This document shows positions 1-15,333 of a DNA stretch of 42,693 nucleotides, piece after piece. Below the pieces are notes generated by a model that saw only the letters and a program-made list of their open reading frames with translations, was not told the DNA's origin and searched no databases. Made by a program: the position numbers and the translations under genes. Positions within the stretch are counted from its first letter, which is position 1; every line of letters starts with the position of its first letter. The stretch is from Ceraceosorus guamensis (lineage: Eukaryota > Basidiomycota > Exobasidiomycetes > Ceraceosorales > Ceraceosoraceae). The stretch spans positions 1 to 42,693 of the forward strand of contig NW_020290115.1 of assembly GCF_003144195.1 (NCBI RefSeq), given 5' to 3'.

Positions 1-1020
1 CCCCCCTCTCTCTCCCGTCTGGGCTATACGAATCGCTATTCTGACCGAGTGCATGTACGGGACTGGGGCCTGCAGGCCTGTGCGGAGAAGCTAGCTGTGT
101 AAGATTGCGCGCAGAGGATATGAAATATTCCGCTCTCGGACCAACAACCATTGTGCCGATGCGATTCACGATTGCTCATGACCGGTGGCCAAGCCCCCCA
201 CTCAAGACTTGTTTTGCCACGATCGAAGAGATCGACGTTCGGGCGAAGGGGTGTGGTCGTGTGCCGCTGTGAAGGAAATTACGATTTTAAGACTCACGAC
301 TGACTGCCCGGGGTGACTGACTTCTGCAAGCTTTATGCAGGAATTTTGAATGTCTGCCGCCTAACAGAGAGCTGTCGGCGGGGTGCTCCTTTCTGCTGCG
401 CTTTCAAACTCTGCGGGCCGAGCCAAAAAGAAGGTCCGTCGTGATCCCTGCTGCTGCACCCCGCAACGCATCGATCGGTAAAAGTGCTCGCTCGCTCCTT
501 TACCTCACTTAATAATTGCGCACCATGCAGCAGTCCCATCTCTCTACCGCTCTCTCCCTCTCACTCACTCACAACACGCGCTCGCGCCTGGCGTTTTGAC
601 AGAGAACGATTGCGCATCGACTCTCCCCTCAGCTCGCTCTTCGTCCGCCCAATCTTTTGGCACTGTGGCGGGACGCACGGTTGTTCGTGAGGGGCTTTCC
701 CCGCATCAATGGCAGAGGGATCATGCAGCAGAGCTGTACTGTATGGTGAAGGATCCAGACTGCCCGGGCTTGAACGCCGCTCTCTGCAGTCGTGAGTGAG
801 CTGCACCGGCTGCTCGTGCTTGCAGCATGTGCTTGCGGCGTGCGTGTCGCCTATACTGCCTGCATGCATGCAGCAGGGGCGGAATTCAAATTCATCCGCT
901 TCCTCAGCAGCCGCGGTCCAAGAGTTAGAATCACGAAATCGTGTTCGAATCGTCAATTCAAGATTGTCCATCAATAATATTCTGAATTGAATGTCAATTG
1001 GATGTGAATGCTGTATGGAT

Positions 1021-1083
<63 letters not shown>

Positions 1084-1644
1084 CCCACGCGCCAGCCAGC
1101 CAGCCACACCGCATGCCAAAATTCCGAGAGCTCACTTTCCGATTTCGCAACGCTTCATTGACCGTCAATGGTGCTTGTGGTGGGTCAATCACAGCTAGCT
1201 CCCACGAAGAGCGTGAGGGGCCGCAAAACGAAGGTCCATTTGTCCGGAAAAGTTCGCTCCATGCCCTGTGCAACGAATCCTCTCCAGCCGCCGGCGGATA
1301 ATGCGGGATTCATAAACCCAGGGTTCGTTGCGAATCGGGGGGCCAGACAGACGGACGTTCAAGCCGGTAACTTGTCATGATTCCAGATTGTCATCGTGCG
1401 AGGGACGGCAAACCATGCAAACTATTTCCGCCGTGCTATGCCTTGCACCGGTAGCGTGATGCAGCAGGGTGTGGAGGGACCGGAAGGCCGCGGTGGCCGA
1501 ACGCCGGCACAATCAATCAAAGATGGCTTCCTCTTCTGCTCACCCAATGGACCACCGCTCTTGCTGAGCTCGCTTTCGTCCCTGCTCCCACAAGCTCACG
1601 AGCCACAGAGAAGTTGAAAGTCATGATTTCTTCCGATCGATGCA
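1..1644. other. Gene-poor left flank
   Basis: No convincing coding region. Open frames here are short, overlap each other and mostly lack an ATG or recognisable protein features. The stretch holds a GCAC microsatellite at 1021-1084, a pyrimidine-rich run at about 538-572, and scattered TCACGA/TCGTGA motifs (around 165, 292, 932 and 938). The last few hundred bases are probably the 3' UTR of the methyltransferase gene, which ends at 1645 on the minus strand. Confidence 0.6.
1021..1084. repeat. GCAC tetranucleotide microsatellite
   Basis: Sixteen perfect tandem GCAC units, followed by a slightly degenerate tail (cccacgcgccagccagccag). The apparent open frames on both strands across it are products of the repeat and are not genes. 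Confidence 0.95.
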
Positions 1645-3205
1645 TCACGTGCCTTCACTTCCAAACTTCTCCGCGTCTGGCCAGCTGGCCCATGCCCCGA
1701 ACGCGTTTGCCAATCCTCCCGCGTGTTCCACCTTCAAAGCTGTCTCTTTGAGTTCCACATCCGCCACCTCTTTGTAGATGCCGCACGCCGCATCTGCTAT
1801 ACTCCGACCAGTGAGCAATAGCACGCGTCCCTTTGGAGCCAATAGCTCCTTGACCGTCTCTGCCACCTTTCGAGAGGTGACCTGCACAGTGCCGTAGCAT
1901 GACCAGCGGCGTTACGAGCTTTCAGCATTGGGCGCACTGAGAGCGGCTGCCAATGGACGTAGAAATGTAACTCACCTCGTTCAGGAATGGTGGATCAACG
2001 ACGGCGAAGTCGACCCTTCCCTTGAGATGCTCGGGCACTCTCAAGGGCTCTTCGAGGTCGTAGTGGACGAATTCTTCCGCATCGATCAGCTCGAACCTCC
2101 GATCGTATTCGAGCAGGTACGTCTGCTTGCGATTGTATGCGTGCTGAAAGCCAACGTATGCCGTCGGGGAAGAGATGAATACCAGAACATCGCTGCGAGA
2201 CACGATAGGAGCCATGAGATGTGCGAGTCTTGCAGCAAATTCTGCAGAGTACCTGTCAAGACAACGTGTTGCGCAGTCAGTACAGCAGGACTGAAAGGTG
2301 GTTTCTGAGTGCGCTAGCAGAAGTGGGACCCTACGATCGCGAGCAAGTTTGATGCCGACTTGCGATGCAATCTCGCTTTGACAATGTTCAGAAGCGCACA
2401 CCAGCTCCCGCAAGGATAGCGCCAGAAGACAGACGATGCGTCTGCGAGCTGTACGAGTGGCAGGACGAACTCACCAGAATTGACTGAGCTGCCAATCTTC
2501 CCCAAAGCCCTTGCGGAATTCTTCGACGCTCATACGCTCGACCACCGCTTCCGTCTCGTCGTTCGCTGCAACCTCGGCTGTGTCCACGCCGTTGATCTTG
2601 CTGTTCTTTTTCTTCTTTTTTTTCTTCTTCTTGACCGCCCCATTCGCTGCCGTCGAGCTTGCAGGATTCTCTATCCTTGCAGGCGCAGCATGACTTTCCG
2701 ACCGCTTGCTTTCCTCGTCCAAGCTCAGATGCGAGACTTTACTTGCCAGCGCTTCTTGCGCAGCGGCTCTTCTACGAACCTCTGCCCTCTCCTCCAATTT
2801 TCTGAACCTTTCTTGCTCCTCCTCTTTCTGCTCTCGAAACTGTCCGAGCAGAGCCAAGGTGTCGCTGGGAAGCTGCAGGGGAGAAGACGAAGTGGAGGAG
2901 ACGCTGCGAAGAGATCGAGGTCGTGGCGAAGAGCTGCTGGGAATCGGCGCGCTATCCGGCGACTCGTCCATCTCGCTGACAAGGGGGATGCACCGAACGG
3001 CGGGAGACTCTGCTGCCAGTCTCTTGCCTCGTGGAGAAGGACCGCTTTCTTGAAGAGCCTTCAAGCCTTCTTCGTACGATAGCTTTTCAAAGGGCGACCC
3101 TGCGCTAGCTCGGGCTCGCGGCGGATGCGAGATGTTGTTGCGAAGTTGGTAAGGCTGGTCGCAACCGTCAACGGCTCGGTGGATTGCAAGAGTTTGGAGA
3201 GTCAT
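1645..3205 (-). CDS. EFM5: EFM5-type protein-lysine N-methyltransferase (N-6 adenine-specific DNA methyltransferase-like fold)
   Basis: Predicted to methylate a lysine of translation elongation factor eEF1A in the cytosol, as yeast Efm5 and human EEF1AKMT1 do. Three exons: 3205-2475, 2252-1976 and 1881-1645, giving 414 aa. Introns open GTGAGT and close GACAG or TGCAG, and phases match. Family marks after residue 235 are DWQLSQFWYS at the first junction, LLEYDRRF (290-297) in the SAM-binding part, catalytic DPPF (330-333), and LLLTG followed by a conserved tail with LANAFGAW. The family is usually 210-250 aa. Here about 110 extra residues precede the normal start (around LPSDTLALLGQF), and a Ser-rich, charged linker with a run of nine lysines precedes the catalytic core. 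An internal ATG at 2971 (MDESPDSAP) would give a more typical protein, so the true start is uncertain. The family call is firm. Confidence 0.9.
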
Positions 3206-4519
3206 GAGTCAACGAGTGTGTTTGGAGAAATCAAAGGCGCGTGAGCGGCATCTGCCTGCGTGCATGGGAGTCGGCCCGCGGACCCGCGCTTGAGAAGACT
3301 TTTCTGTCAAGCAAGTCAACACGTGACTTCTCGCCGCCCGGGCGAGATTCATTAATCAGAATCAGAATTAATCTTGAATGTGAATTCTTGATTGCCCCGG
3401 GACCCCACCCCGCGCGATTAGTTTGGGACTTGGATTTCGATTCTTGAGGCTTGAATCACATCAACAATTATGAAAATGGATGGCAATTGAGATTCAAATT
3501 CTCACTCGAAAGCTCAAGCGTCGCGAGCCAGACATTCAAGATTGCACACATGGCTGATATCCAGATGCCATGCAATCGTGAATCTAACTTATGAAGGGTC
3601 TCATCAGCATCTGTACACACTTCTGCAAACGAGAGTCGGTCCTTCACCTCAAGAAAGAATCTGACTCGGCCATGCTTAGCTAGCTTAGCCACGTACTGGT
3701 CCCCCATCTCCTGCTGTTGTCCGCGCTTCACGAGTCGAGTTGGTGTCGCGTGCAAGGTTGGTGAGATCGGGCAGCAATTTTCTTCGCGTTGCGCCGCTCG
3801 CGCTCTGACGCGCATGCTAGCTGCTGCTGTTGCTGATGGTGATGCCGCACGGCCATCAAGGCATGCCATGCATGCCTGCGTGCAGCCCCATTCACCATTC
3901 TTGCTTGTTTGCAAGCGCTCCTCGCTTTCTTTTTTTTTTCTTGCGTTAGCCGCATCAAAGGGGTGCCGCGCGCATACAGAAGAGAGAGGGCGCGGACCTG
4001 CGCCTGTGGTGTTGCATGCTTTTTCGCACGCAGCAGCAGCAGCAGCAGCATTCTCCTCATCGGTCAGGGTCACTGGTCACGAGCCGGCCTGCTGGTAGAC
4101 CATGATGCATACAACATGCAGCATCATCTCCAAAATCAACCTTTTGAACCGTCTTTCTTGCCAATTTTTCTTCAATTCCTCTGTCCTGTCTGTTCTGTCC
4201 ATGATCTTACAGCGGCTGTGCACGTGTGACGACTGCAGGTCAACGTCTGAAGCATCTGCTTCAAGGAGCCACACCAACCACGTCTTGGGCGCCGTCTCGA
4301 GCTTCGCCTCTTTTGGCTACGCCCCAGTCTGAGTGCGCGTTGCACTTCAGACTGCGAGGAGAGAAGCCACTCTGCTTATCGCTTCACTCTGCGCGCAGTA
4401 AGTGCGCAAAGTGCAACTTCCACCACCTCTGCTTGGGCTCGTCATCAAGCGGGTACCTCCAACCCCCCAAAACTCTCGGCCTTGGGCTGCCAAGCTTCGA
4501 TCCGCTCTCAATCAGCGCA
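3206..4519. promoter_or_regulatory. Divergent intergenic region between the EFM5-like gene and the AVT1-like gene
   Basis: About 1.3 kb between two genes that run apart, so it should hold both promoters and 5' UTRs. It contains AT-rich patches around 3350-3500, a T run near 3930, and a CAG repeat near 4027-4048. No gene was supported. The reading frame of the transporter is open back to about 4226, but its first ATG is at 4520. Confidence 0.5.
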
Positions 4520-7500
4520 ATGTCAGCGCGTCTTTCGGCGCAAGCTGGAGGTGCTCAAGGCAGCTCGTCCAATCGAGGACGGGTATCGGCAGGACCTTCC
4601 AGCGCTCAAGGAGGGTCGAGCGGTAGATCAGGTGGACCAGCGTCCAATGCCAACGCATCAGGTCCCACGAGACCTTCACCTCATCCCACTGCTCCTAGGA
4701 GGGTTGTGCCTCGCACCACCCAGCAGCAACAGCAGCAGCAGCGCGAGAACGCTGCCAATGCTGGCGCACCTTGGAGAAGCAGCTTGTGAGTCTGACGCGG
4801 TGCATGGAAATGTGGAACGTCAAGCGGCCTGAGCTTACCTTCGCCGCTTGTCTTACTCGACAATCGCTGTAGAGACCTAGTGTGGTCATATTCGCGCTCG
4901 CAGGCTTTCTTTGGGGACAACATTGCCACTGAGCCATCCTTCGTCGATCGACGGTGGGCAGGGCCAGCTCTGGGTGCCGAGGGGCAAGACTCTTCAGAAT
5001 TGGCATCTGACACGGGAGACGAGACATACTCCGACTATGAAGAAGAGCTGGAAGATGAAGATGGCTTAGAAGAAGGGGAATTCTCTAACGATGTAGGAGT
5101 CACCCTGCCCGGACAGATGGAATGGGAAGAACCACTACCACCCAACGCGGTGGGTAGACGGCGCAGTGCAACCCCCATCGAGGGTCCCGCGGCTAGGCAT
5201 GCCAGGAATTGGAGGCTGAGCAGCTTGGCTAGGGAAGAAGACGAGGACGAGGAAAGAAGTCGGAGCAGAAGTCGTAGTCCCAAGCGCATTGAAGCAAGCG
5301 CACCTCAAAGACGTAGCAGAGTGGGCGGCGGCGGATCCAGTCGCTTCAGAAACAGCGACTCGAGCCATTTTACCGAAGCGGAGACGAGCAGCGGTAGCGA
5401 GCTTCAGAGCGGCAGAGGTGCTGGCATGAGAGGAGCACACAGCAGGAGTGCTCAGGCCCAGCATACAGAGTCCACACCCCTACTGAGCACTAGCCCGACA
5501 GAGTCCATACCGCGCCGTAAAAGCTCGGCACTCTCGGCTGGCGGTGCGAGAAGGACGAGCTATGCTAGCAAAACGGCCAGTGGTCTTTCGCATCGATCTT
5601 TTCAGGAAAATGCGGGATCGTCAACATTCTGGCAATCATGGTTCAACACTGTCAATGCGCTGGTTGGTATTGGTATTCTGTGAGTGTGGCGCTCCTTGCA
5701 TCTGCTAGCACAAGACTTGGATACTGAAGGCACGTACGTGATGCGCTCGATGCAGAGCGCTTCCACTTGCGCTTTCGTATGCGGGATGGATTCCCGGCAT
5801 CATCTTGTTTTTGCTCTGCGGTCTACTGACCAATTACACCGGAAAGATTCTGGCAAACATCATGAGTCGGGATGCGTCGCTCCGGACGTACGCAGACATC
5901 GGAGCGTATGCATTTGGTCCCAGCGCTCGAGTCTGGGTCAGCGGCTTCTTTTGCCTGGAGCTGTGGGCCGTTGGCACCGGTGAGTGGTCGTCCTCTTGAT
6001 GCTGACCGCATATTTGTGAAGAAGCGGTGGTCAGTCGACTGATCTCGCCGCAACCTCCAGCTCTCGTAATCCTTTTTGGCGATAGCACATATGCACTCGT
6101 ACAGGCCTCAGCGAAAGGCCACAGGGTTGATAGTCCAGCTGCGAATGCCGAGCTGTTGTACGCGCTTGGCGGGATTTCAACTTGGTCACCCACTGCATTC
6201 AAAGCGCTAGGCTTGGCCATTGCTTTGCCTACCGTCTTTCTTCCTCTACGCTTGTTGAGCCCGATCAGCGTTGTTGGCATTGTCAGCATTTTGAGTAAGT
6301 ATGATGATGGTCACGACCATCTGAAAGGTTCCCTCATCCGATCTTTTTGCTGATACTCTTCCCGTTATATTCCATTCAGCTCTCTTTGCCGTTGTTCTCT
6401 CGGACGGGCTCATCAAGAAGGAGAGACCTGGTTCTTTGTGGGATCCAGCAGTCACCTCTCTGTGGCCAGAGTGGTCCAGACTGCCCCTCAGCTTTGGGCT
6501 GATCATGAGCGGCTTTTCAGCCCATCCCATCATACCCTCCATCAGCAAAGACATGAAGGACCCTGCTGTGTTTGGCAAAATGCTCGACTTGGCTTACATT
6601 GCTGCCACCCTGATCTACCTGGCGATGGGCATTGTCGGAGTGAGCATGAATGCGTCTCTGTGGCCACGGCCAACTGCGGGACAGGCAAGCTCACCAAGCT
6701 CATCTCGCTGCGCCCTACCAGTACCTCCTTTTTGGCCACGAAGTCAGCTCGGAGGTGAGGCATGCTAGTGACGTTTGCCTGCATCGGTTGTCATGCTGAC
6801 GCGGATGACCACGTATGCCTTTCATCCCAAATTCCAGATCACTCAAGACTTATCCCGTACAGCGGGCTACCCGCGCGTTCTCAATAAGATAGCCATATGG
6901 ATGATGGTAGTCTCCGCGCTCTCTAAATTCGCTCTCGCTGTCCGCCCACTCAACACCACTGTCGAGTTACTGGCTGGCGTGGAGCAAAGCCTATGTCTGC
7001 CGCTCAAGAGCCCTTCTGGCACCAGCAAGCGCCGGGCTTCTGCTGCGAAGCTGGACGGTGAGCGCGGTAGGGCAGGTTTACGTGCCCATTCGCAATTCGG
7101 CCACGGCGGAGACGATATCGAGCCCCGCCTCGACATTAGCAAAGCGGAGCCTCCCGCTGCTGCCAAGGCTACGAGTTTGGGTGCAAATATAGCTGCGGAA
7201 GACCCTGACTCGGGATCCATCACTCCCATTGCGGATCCAGAGACGGGGACCACCCTACCGCATCCGAGCTCTGACAATCCTCTCGCTGGTAGCGCGATAA
7301 GTCTTCGAGCTGCTAGGACCACTTCGACATGGACGCCTCGTACCCGCGCCTTGCTGAGGGCGAGCCTCAGGGTGGGTGTAGCTCTCCTTGTCGGCCTGAC
7401 CGCCATCTTGCTTCCAGGCTTCGAAAAAGTCATGGCTTTTCTTGGTGCCTTCTTGGCTTTCTCTACCTGTGTCTTTGGACCCGTGCTGGCTAGTGAGTGG

Positions 7501-7720
7501 TCTGTGCAGAACGAGGAGTCACTGGTCCGCCGGATGACCACACTGACTCAATCTACGTGTCCTGTTTTTGCACACAGACATGAAAGTTAATTTCTCGAGC
7601 ATGTCTCGCAGACGGATCATCTTCGACATCTTTATCCTTGCAATTTCCCTCGTGCTCGCCGTCACGGGCACCGTTTGGGCTTTCTTGCCCGTAGCCACCA
7701 AGTCACACTTTGCCATTTGA
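4520..7720 (+). CDS. AVT1: Avt1-type vacuolar amino acid transporter (Aa_trans / SLC32-like family)
   Basis: Likely a proton-coupled amino acid transporter of the vacuole membrane. Eight exons: 4520-4785, 4873-5679, 5756-5979, 6061-6294, 6380-6639, 6722-6754, 6838-7492 and 7578-7720, giving 873 aa with matching phases. The transporter core begins near residue 341 with FWQSWFNTVNALVGIGIL, which runs across a splice site into ALPLALSYAGWIPG. Other family marks are the TALVILFGDS helix, LWP.W before the SFGLIMSGFSAHPIIPSI helix, and GIVG|YLLFGHEVSSE, where a 33-nt exon carries YLLFGHEVSSE. The C-terminus has helices ending VWAFLPVATKSHFAI. Two additions are unusual: a roughly 340-residue disordered N-terminus (poly-Gln, acidic, and an SRSRSRSP run), and a long Ser/Ala-rich loop of about 125 residues in exon 7 between the VRPLNTTVELL region and the last helices. 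The start is the first in-frame ATG. Confidence 0.92.
6722..6754 (+). other. 33-nt exon 6 of the AVT1-like gene
   Basis: It is bounded by a ctaccag acceptor and a GTGAGG donor and encodes YLLFGHEVSSE. This completes the family motif G-[YF]-L-[ML]-F-G that follows the GIVG helix. Without it the motif is lost, so the exon is well supported although very short. Confidence 0.9.
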
Positions 7721-8145
7721 GTGCGGCGTCTTTGCCTCTTCCTCACCCCACGCCAAGGTCCTCACCGCTCGTTGTGACGTGGCGAAGCTCCCTTCACGTT
7801 TTCATGGTCTGCTTCAAAGCAGCCTTCCCAACTCTTGTTCAACATTATATTGTCACCTTCATCCAGCACGCGCTCGCATCAACTATCCATTTCATGGTAT
7901 GATGGCACGACGTCACAACCTACGCAATGAATCTCCCAGTGCAATTGCATATTTTACAATTCCGTTGACCATCAGATTGCGAAAGCGAGGACGATTGGAG
8001 GGCTTGCTGAGCCAACGTTCATGGGAGCTTATGTGACACGCTTTCAAGCCTCTCCAAGCATGCTCGCAGAGCCGCAAGCTCCTGAAAAGCATGCAGCGCA
8101 GCGAACTTGAGCGGCGAGGCATTGGGCTTCTGCAAAGGCAAGATT
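7721..8145. other. Convergent 3' spacer
   Basis: A 425-nt spacer between the 3' ends of the AVT1-like gene (plus) and the SET-domain gene (minus). It should hold both 3' UTRs. No gene, repeat or structured element was recognised. Confidence 0.6.
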
Positions 8146-10633
8146 TCAGCGGCTACTCAGCAGGTGTGGGGGGTTAGCTTTCGTCGTCCTCGTCGTCCTC
8201 ACCTCTATAATAGCAAGAGCTTTTCTTTCCTCTTCCGGGCGAGAAATTCGCAGACCGGCCAAACGAGACTTGACGAGTGTCTGCAAAGCTTGTATAGTGC
8301 GCTTGACGCGCTCGGCGTCTCGCGTTGCCACAGTTCGCAAGATCCCTTCCTGCGGTTCATGTTCTGCCACCAATATAGCTAGATCTGATTCGGCGTCGGC
8401 AATTCCACGTCTGATGACGAGGCCTTCCTGTAATGGCTCCATCGTGTTTGCGAGATTCGCTGTAGTCTCTGCAGAGAGCTGAGCGAGAAGCGCAGCCCGC
8501 CAAAGCACCACGGAAACGCGACCTTCACCGTCCACGAAGAAGGGCTGCCGCAAGTCGGAAGTGCCTTCGTGGTCCGACAAAGGCGCCAAGAAGGACTCCA
8601 GGCCCTCTGCGATTGCGCTGGACCTGATGCCGCCCAAGTGTTCGTGATTGGTGATCGATGACCTTCTTTCGGAAGGCTCCACGTGTGCCAAAAGGCTGAA
8701 CGGAGAGTCTACCGGCAAGCTCAGCGTCGCTTGCTCGGGGAATCTCGGACTTGCTGCCGGTGCCATGATCCCACCCTCGGACGGATCATTGAGCAGCTCC
8801 TGCACTCCATGCCATGCTTCTTCAACCCGGAGGTTCAAAGCATGCACGCATTTGCGAACGAACTTCCGGCGAATTGCAAAATTCTGTGGTACCAAGGGTG
8901 CGCCTGATGTGTCGATACATTCTGCAAGATTATTTTGCACGTTCGAGCTACCGTTGTTCGTCTCAGCATCCGACAGTCTCGTGCGCTTGTTGGACCTCTG
9001 AGCATCGTCTACCGAGTTCTCTGTATATCGCAAACTCAGATCAAGAGCTCCAGGTGCCGTTCCCAACTGCAGGCTGGTTGCAAGCTCCCGTCGCTCGTCC
9101 GACATGCGCCAATCCCATCCAATCCTTTCAAACTCCGTCTCTTCCGCCAGAACAAAGCCATAAGCAGCTAGCAGACTCGCGTTGCTGAGCAGGCCATATG
9201 AGTTGAGGCACTCTTCGTTCTTCAGTATGGCAGAGGTTGCCACCATATCTACTGTGTCCGCTCCAATCTGAGCTAAGATTGGAAGCGGGGGGACCCAGTC
9301 GACAGAATTGGGCCCATGTGATGCCGGCATGAAAGCTGACGGCCTACCATATGCTGAGCCCGGTAGCGGGTCGTCGCTGTGAGGGCATTTGCCCAAAGCT
9401 CCGCACTGATCGCAGACCTCGTCGTCCGCTTCGAATTGCATGTTGGGGTCGGACGAATGATTGAACCTGGAGGCAGTGCGAATGACAACTCCGGTCACTG
9501 CATGTACGTGATCGTTTGGCTGGTGCATTGCACCGCACTCACATATCGGCCAAGGGAACAAGGGCTAAGCTGCGTGCAATTCACGAAACTTGTGGTCAGC
9601 TTGCCCTGGTGATCGCTATCCAGGCGACTGATGCTTACCCATGCCACATATCTACCACGAAAGCGCGAGAGGAGACAATGCTGTACGCTCTCCGGAAGCT
9701 GCGCAGCAAATGGTCCTCCGCGCCTTTCATGTAAGCAGGACGGGCTGCTTGGAGTGTCGGAAGCACCTGGCTTTGGAAATAGCCATCAAGTCGCTTCTGA
9801 GAGGGGTGATCCTGCAAGAAGTGAGACGCGCCCCACTGGAGCTCGCAAAATTTGGACGCACGATTCACTCACGAGGCTCATCCCCATGCCTTCTAGGCTG
9901 CCGGCAGGATCTTTGGAGACGCGCTCTACAATACGACCAGCCTCGGTGTTGCGTATCCAGCTCCATTCTTCCGACTCTTTGGGCCATAGCAGAGGTATCG
10001 GCACACCCCAATCTTCCGAATCGGAGAAAGGTTCGGGCTTTCTGAGGCTCGCAGCCCCTTGCGCATGGGTTGCGCTTGAGCAGGGCGAGGATGGAAAGGC
10101 CATACCATGGGGCAAGCTTCCTAAATAGCCAGACCAGTCGCTCTCTCCTCCAAGTAGGTACTCGTGCAGGAGTACAAGGCTCAGCAGCAGTCCGGCAGAG
10201 GAGTCGGAGTTAAAATAGTCTTCTGAGGGAATATGCTTGGCCAAACTAGAATTACGTGGGCTTAAGATGGCCGACTTGGGCGTGAGGACCACTGTCGTCC
10301 CATATCGGCATGGCTTCAGTCTAGCATACAGAAGTACAGAGCCAAGCGTGCTTTGGTGCACTCACCGACCTGGCGTGGCCACACACGGATGTCGATGTCA
10401 TTGTCATCCGTTGCGTCCCGTGCTGCGTCCGTTGTCCCTTGGTGCCTCTCGACCGCATACACCCCGAAGCCTGCATGGCCTACTTCATTGGCATGCGTGC
10501 TGTTCGAATACGTATCTGATGACTCATTGCCCGGCGTGAGAGAGGTTCTGATCGCTATGCCGTCGTGCGTCCAGATGTGCTTGGATTTGGCCCACTCAAG
10601 CAAGTCTTGCAGGCGTGCGGCGTCCGTAGACAT
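8146..10633 (-). CDS. SET-domain protein-lysine methyltransferase (SETD3/RKM-like class)
   Basis: Predicted to transfer methyl groups from SAM to lysines of ribosomal or other cytosolic proteins. Exons: 10633-10366, 10291-9873, 9811-9639, 9569-9543 and 9466-8146, giving 735 aa with matching phases. Marks in order: GHAGFGVYA near residue 65, VVLTPKSAILS after the first intron, SRAFVVDMWHG, then ALVPLADMFNHSS. The last of these is rebuilt across a 27-nt exon and holds the SET N-H motif near residues 298-299. A Cys cluster VCDQCGALGKCPH follows, then EECLNSYG (NSYG 384-387), the substrate/cofactor tyrosine motif. Exon 2 contains a stop-free 93-nt segment (10105-10013, GTATGG...AAG). Removing it gives LPHDWGVPIPLLW, closer to the family, and a 704-aa protein. 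The region after NSYG is long and weakly conserved. The exact subfamily and substrate cannot be told here. Confidence 0.85.
9543..9569 (-). other. 27-nt exon 4 of the SET-domain gene
   Basis: It lies between a cgcag acceptor and a GTGAGT donor (both read on the minus strand). It supplies most of LALVPLADM, the piece directly before FNHSS in the SET catalytic motif. Flanking phases (2 in, 2 out) agree exactly. Confidence 0.88.
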
Positions 10634-14529
<3,896 letters not shown>

Positions 14530-15333
14530 TGGGAGCAATGCAAGGACTTGAGGAGGCGGAAGGTTACGAGAGACAGACGAAAGGAAAGAGCCATCGTGCT
14601 CGAACTTCACGCACACCTAGACACTCCAAACTTGTCATGCGCTACCTCTCCCTTTCCTGCTCTCGAGCATGCGACACGCAAGCGTGTCTATGATGTGGCC
14701 CAGCAGATAGTATGATTTCTGGACGTGACGATTGGTGCCTGGGGCAGCTACAATGTATGCCCACCCCATCTTGAGATCGGGCGCGCGTGAGGACGTGGCG
14801 GGGTGCACGTCATCTGATTGGGCGACTGTTACAGTTGCTGGTCTCTTCCTGACGCTACAATGAATCGTGAGTGTCAGGGTCGCATTGCGCGTGCGTGTAC
14901 AGGGATGTCTGTGGTATGTAGCGTAAGTATGTGCGTACCGGTACGGTTGGTACAGGCACAGTCACAGTCAAGCGTCACGAGTGGTGAGTGCGAGTAGGCT
15001 CAGCTTCGCAGCTTCCTCCTCGGTCGCGCGGCAAGTGGAGGCTGCTGAGGTCGGGCGCGCGCATCGGCGCTTGTTGTGACTCGTAAGTTCGAAGCTGCTG
15101 CACGCTGCGCGATGGTTTGGAGGGCCGTGAACCTTGTAAACATCTTCTTCGCTCTTGCTTTCGCTGCTCGCCCCTTCACCATCACACGTCCATCAGAGAC
15201 GGGAAAATCTGTAGTTCATCAAATAGAGCTCAGGACTCGGGCATAGCTTGGCAGCGGCCTAGAGAGAAGAACTCGTCATAGAAAGCATTCGACGAAGGAG
15301 CGCGAGGCGTCGAAGCTATCGCACGTGGACCGC
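14530..15333. promoter_or_regulatory. Spacer between the MAP kinase gene and the phosphatase gene
   Basis: 800 nt between two genes on the same strand. It holds the 3' UTR of the kinase gene and the promoter of the phosphatase gene. TCGTGA/TCACGA motifs occur near 14864 and 14976, and a run of alternating gta/cgta triplets near 14910-14950. No gene was supported. Confidence 0.5.

Noticed and set aside
561-1301. Overlapping open frames of 66-182 codons on both strands with repeated ACVR or ARTH residues
   Set aside because: Their length comes from the GCAC microsatellite, which is stop-free in all frames. There is no family feature and no supported start.
10316-10361. Joining SET-domain exon 1 to the frame starting CRYGTT at a nearby AG
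   Set aside because: Phases do not match (one base left versus two required). The acceptor at 10292, giving VVVLTPKSAILS, matches in phase and in family sequence.
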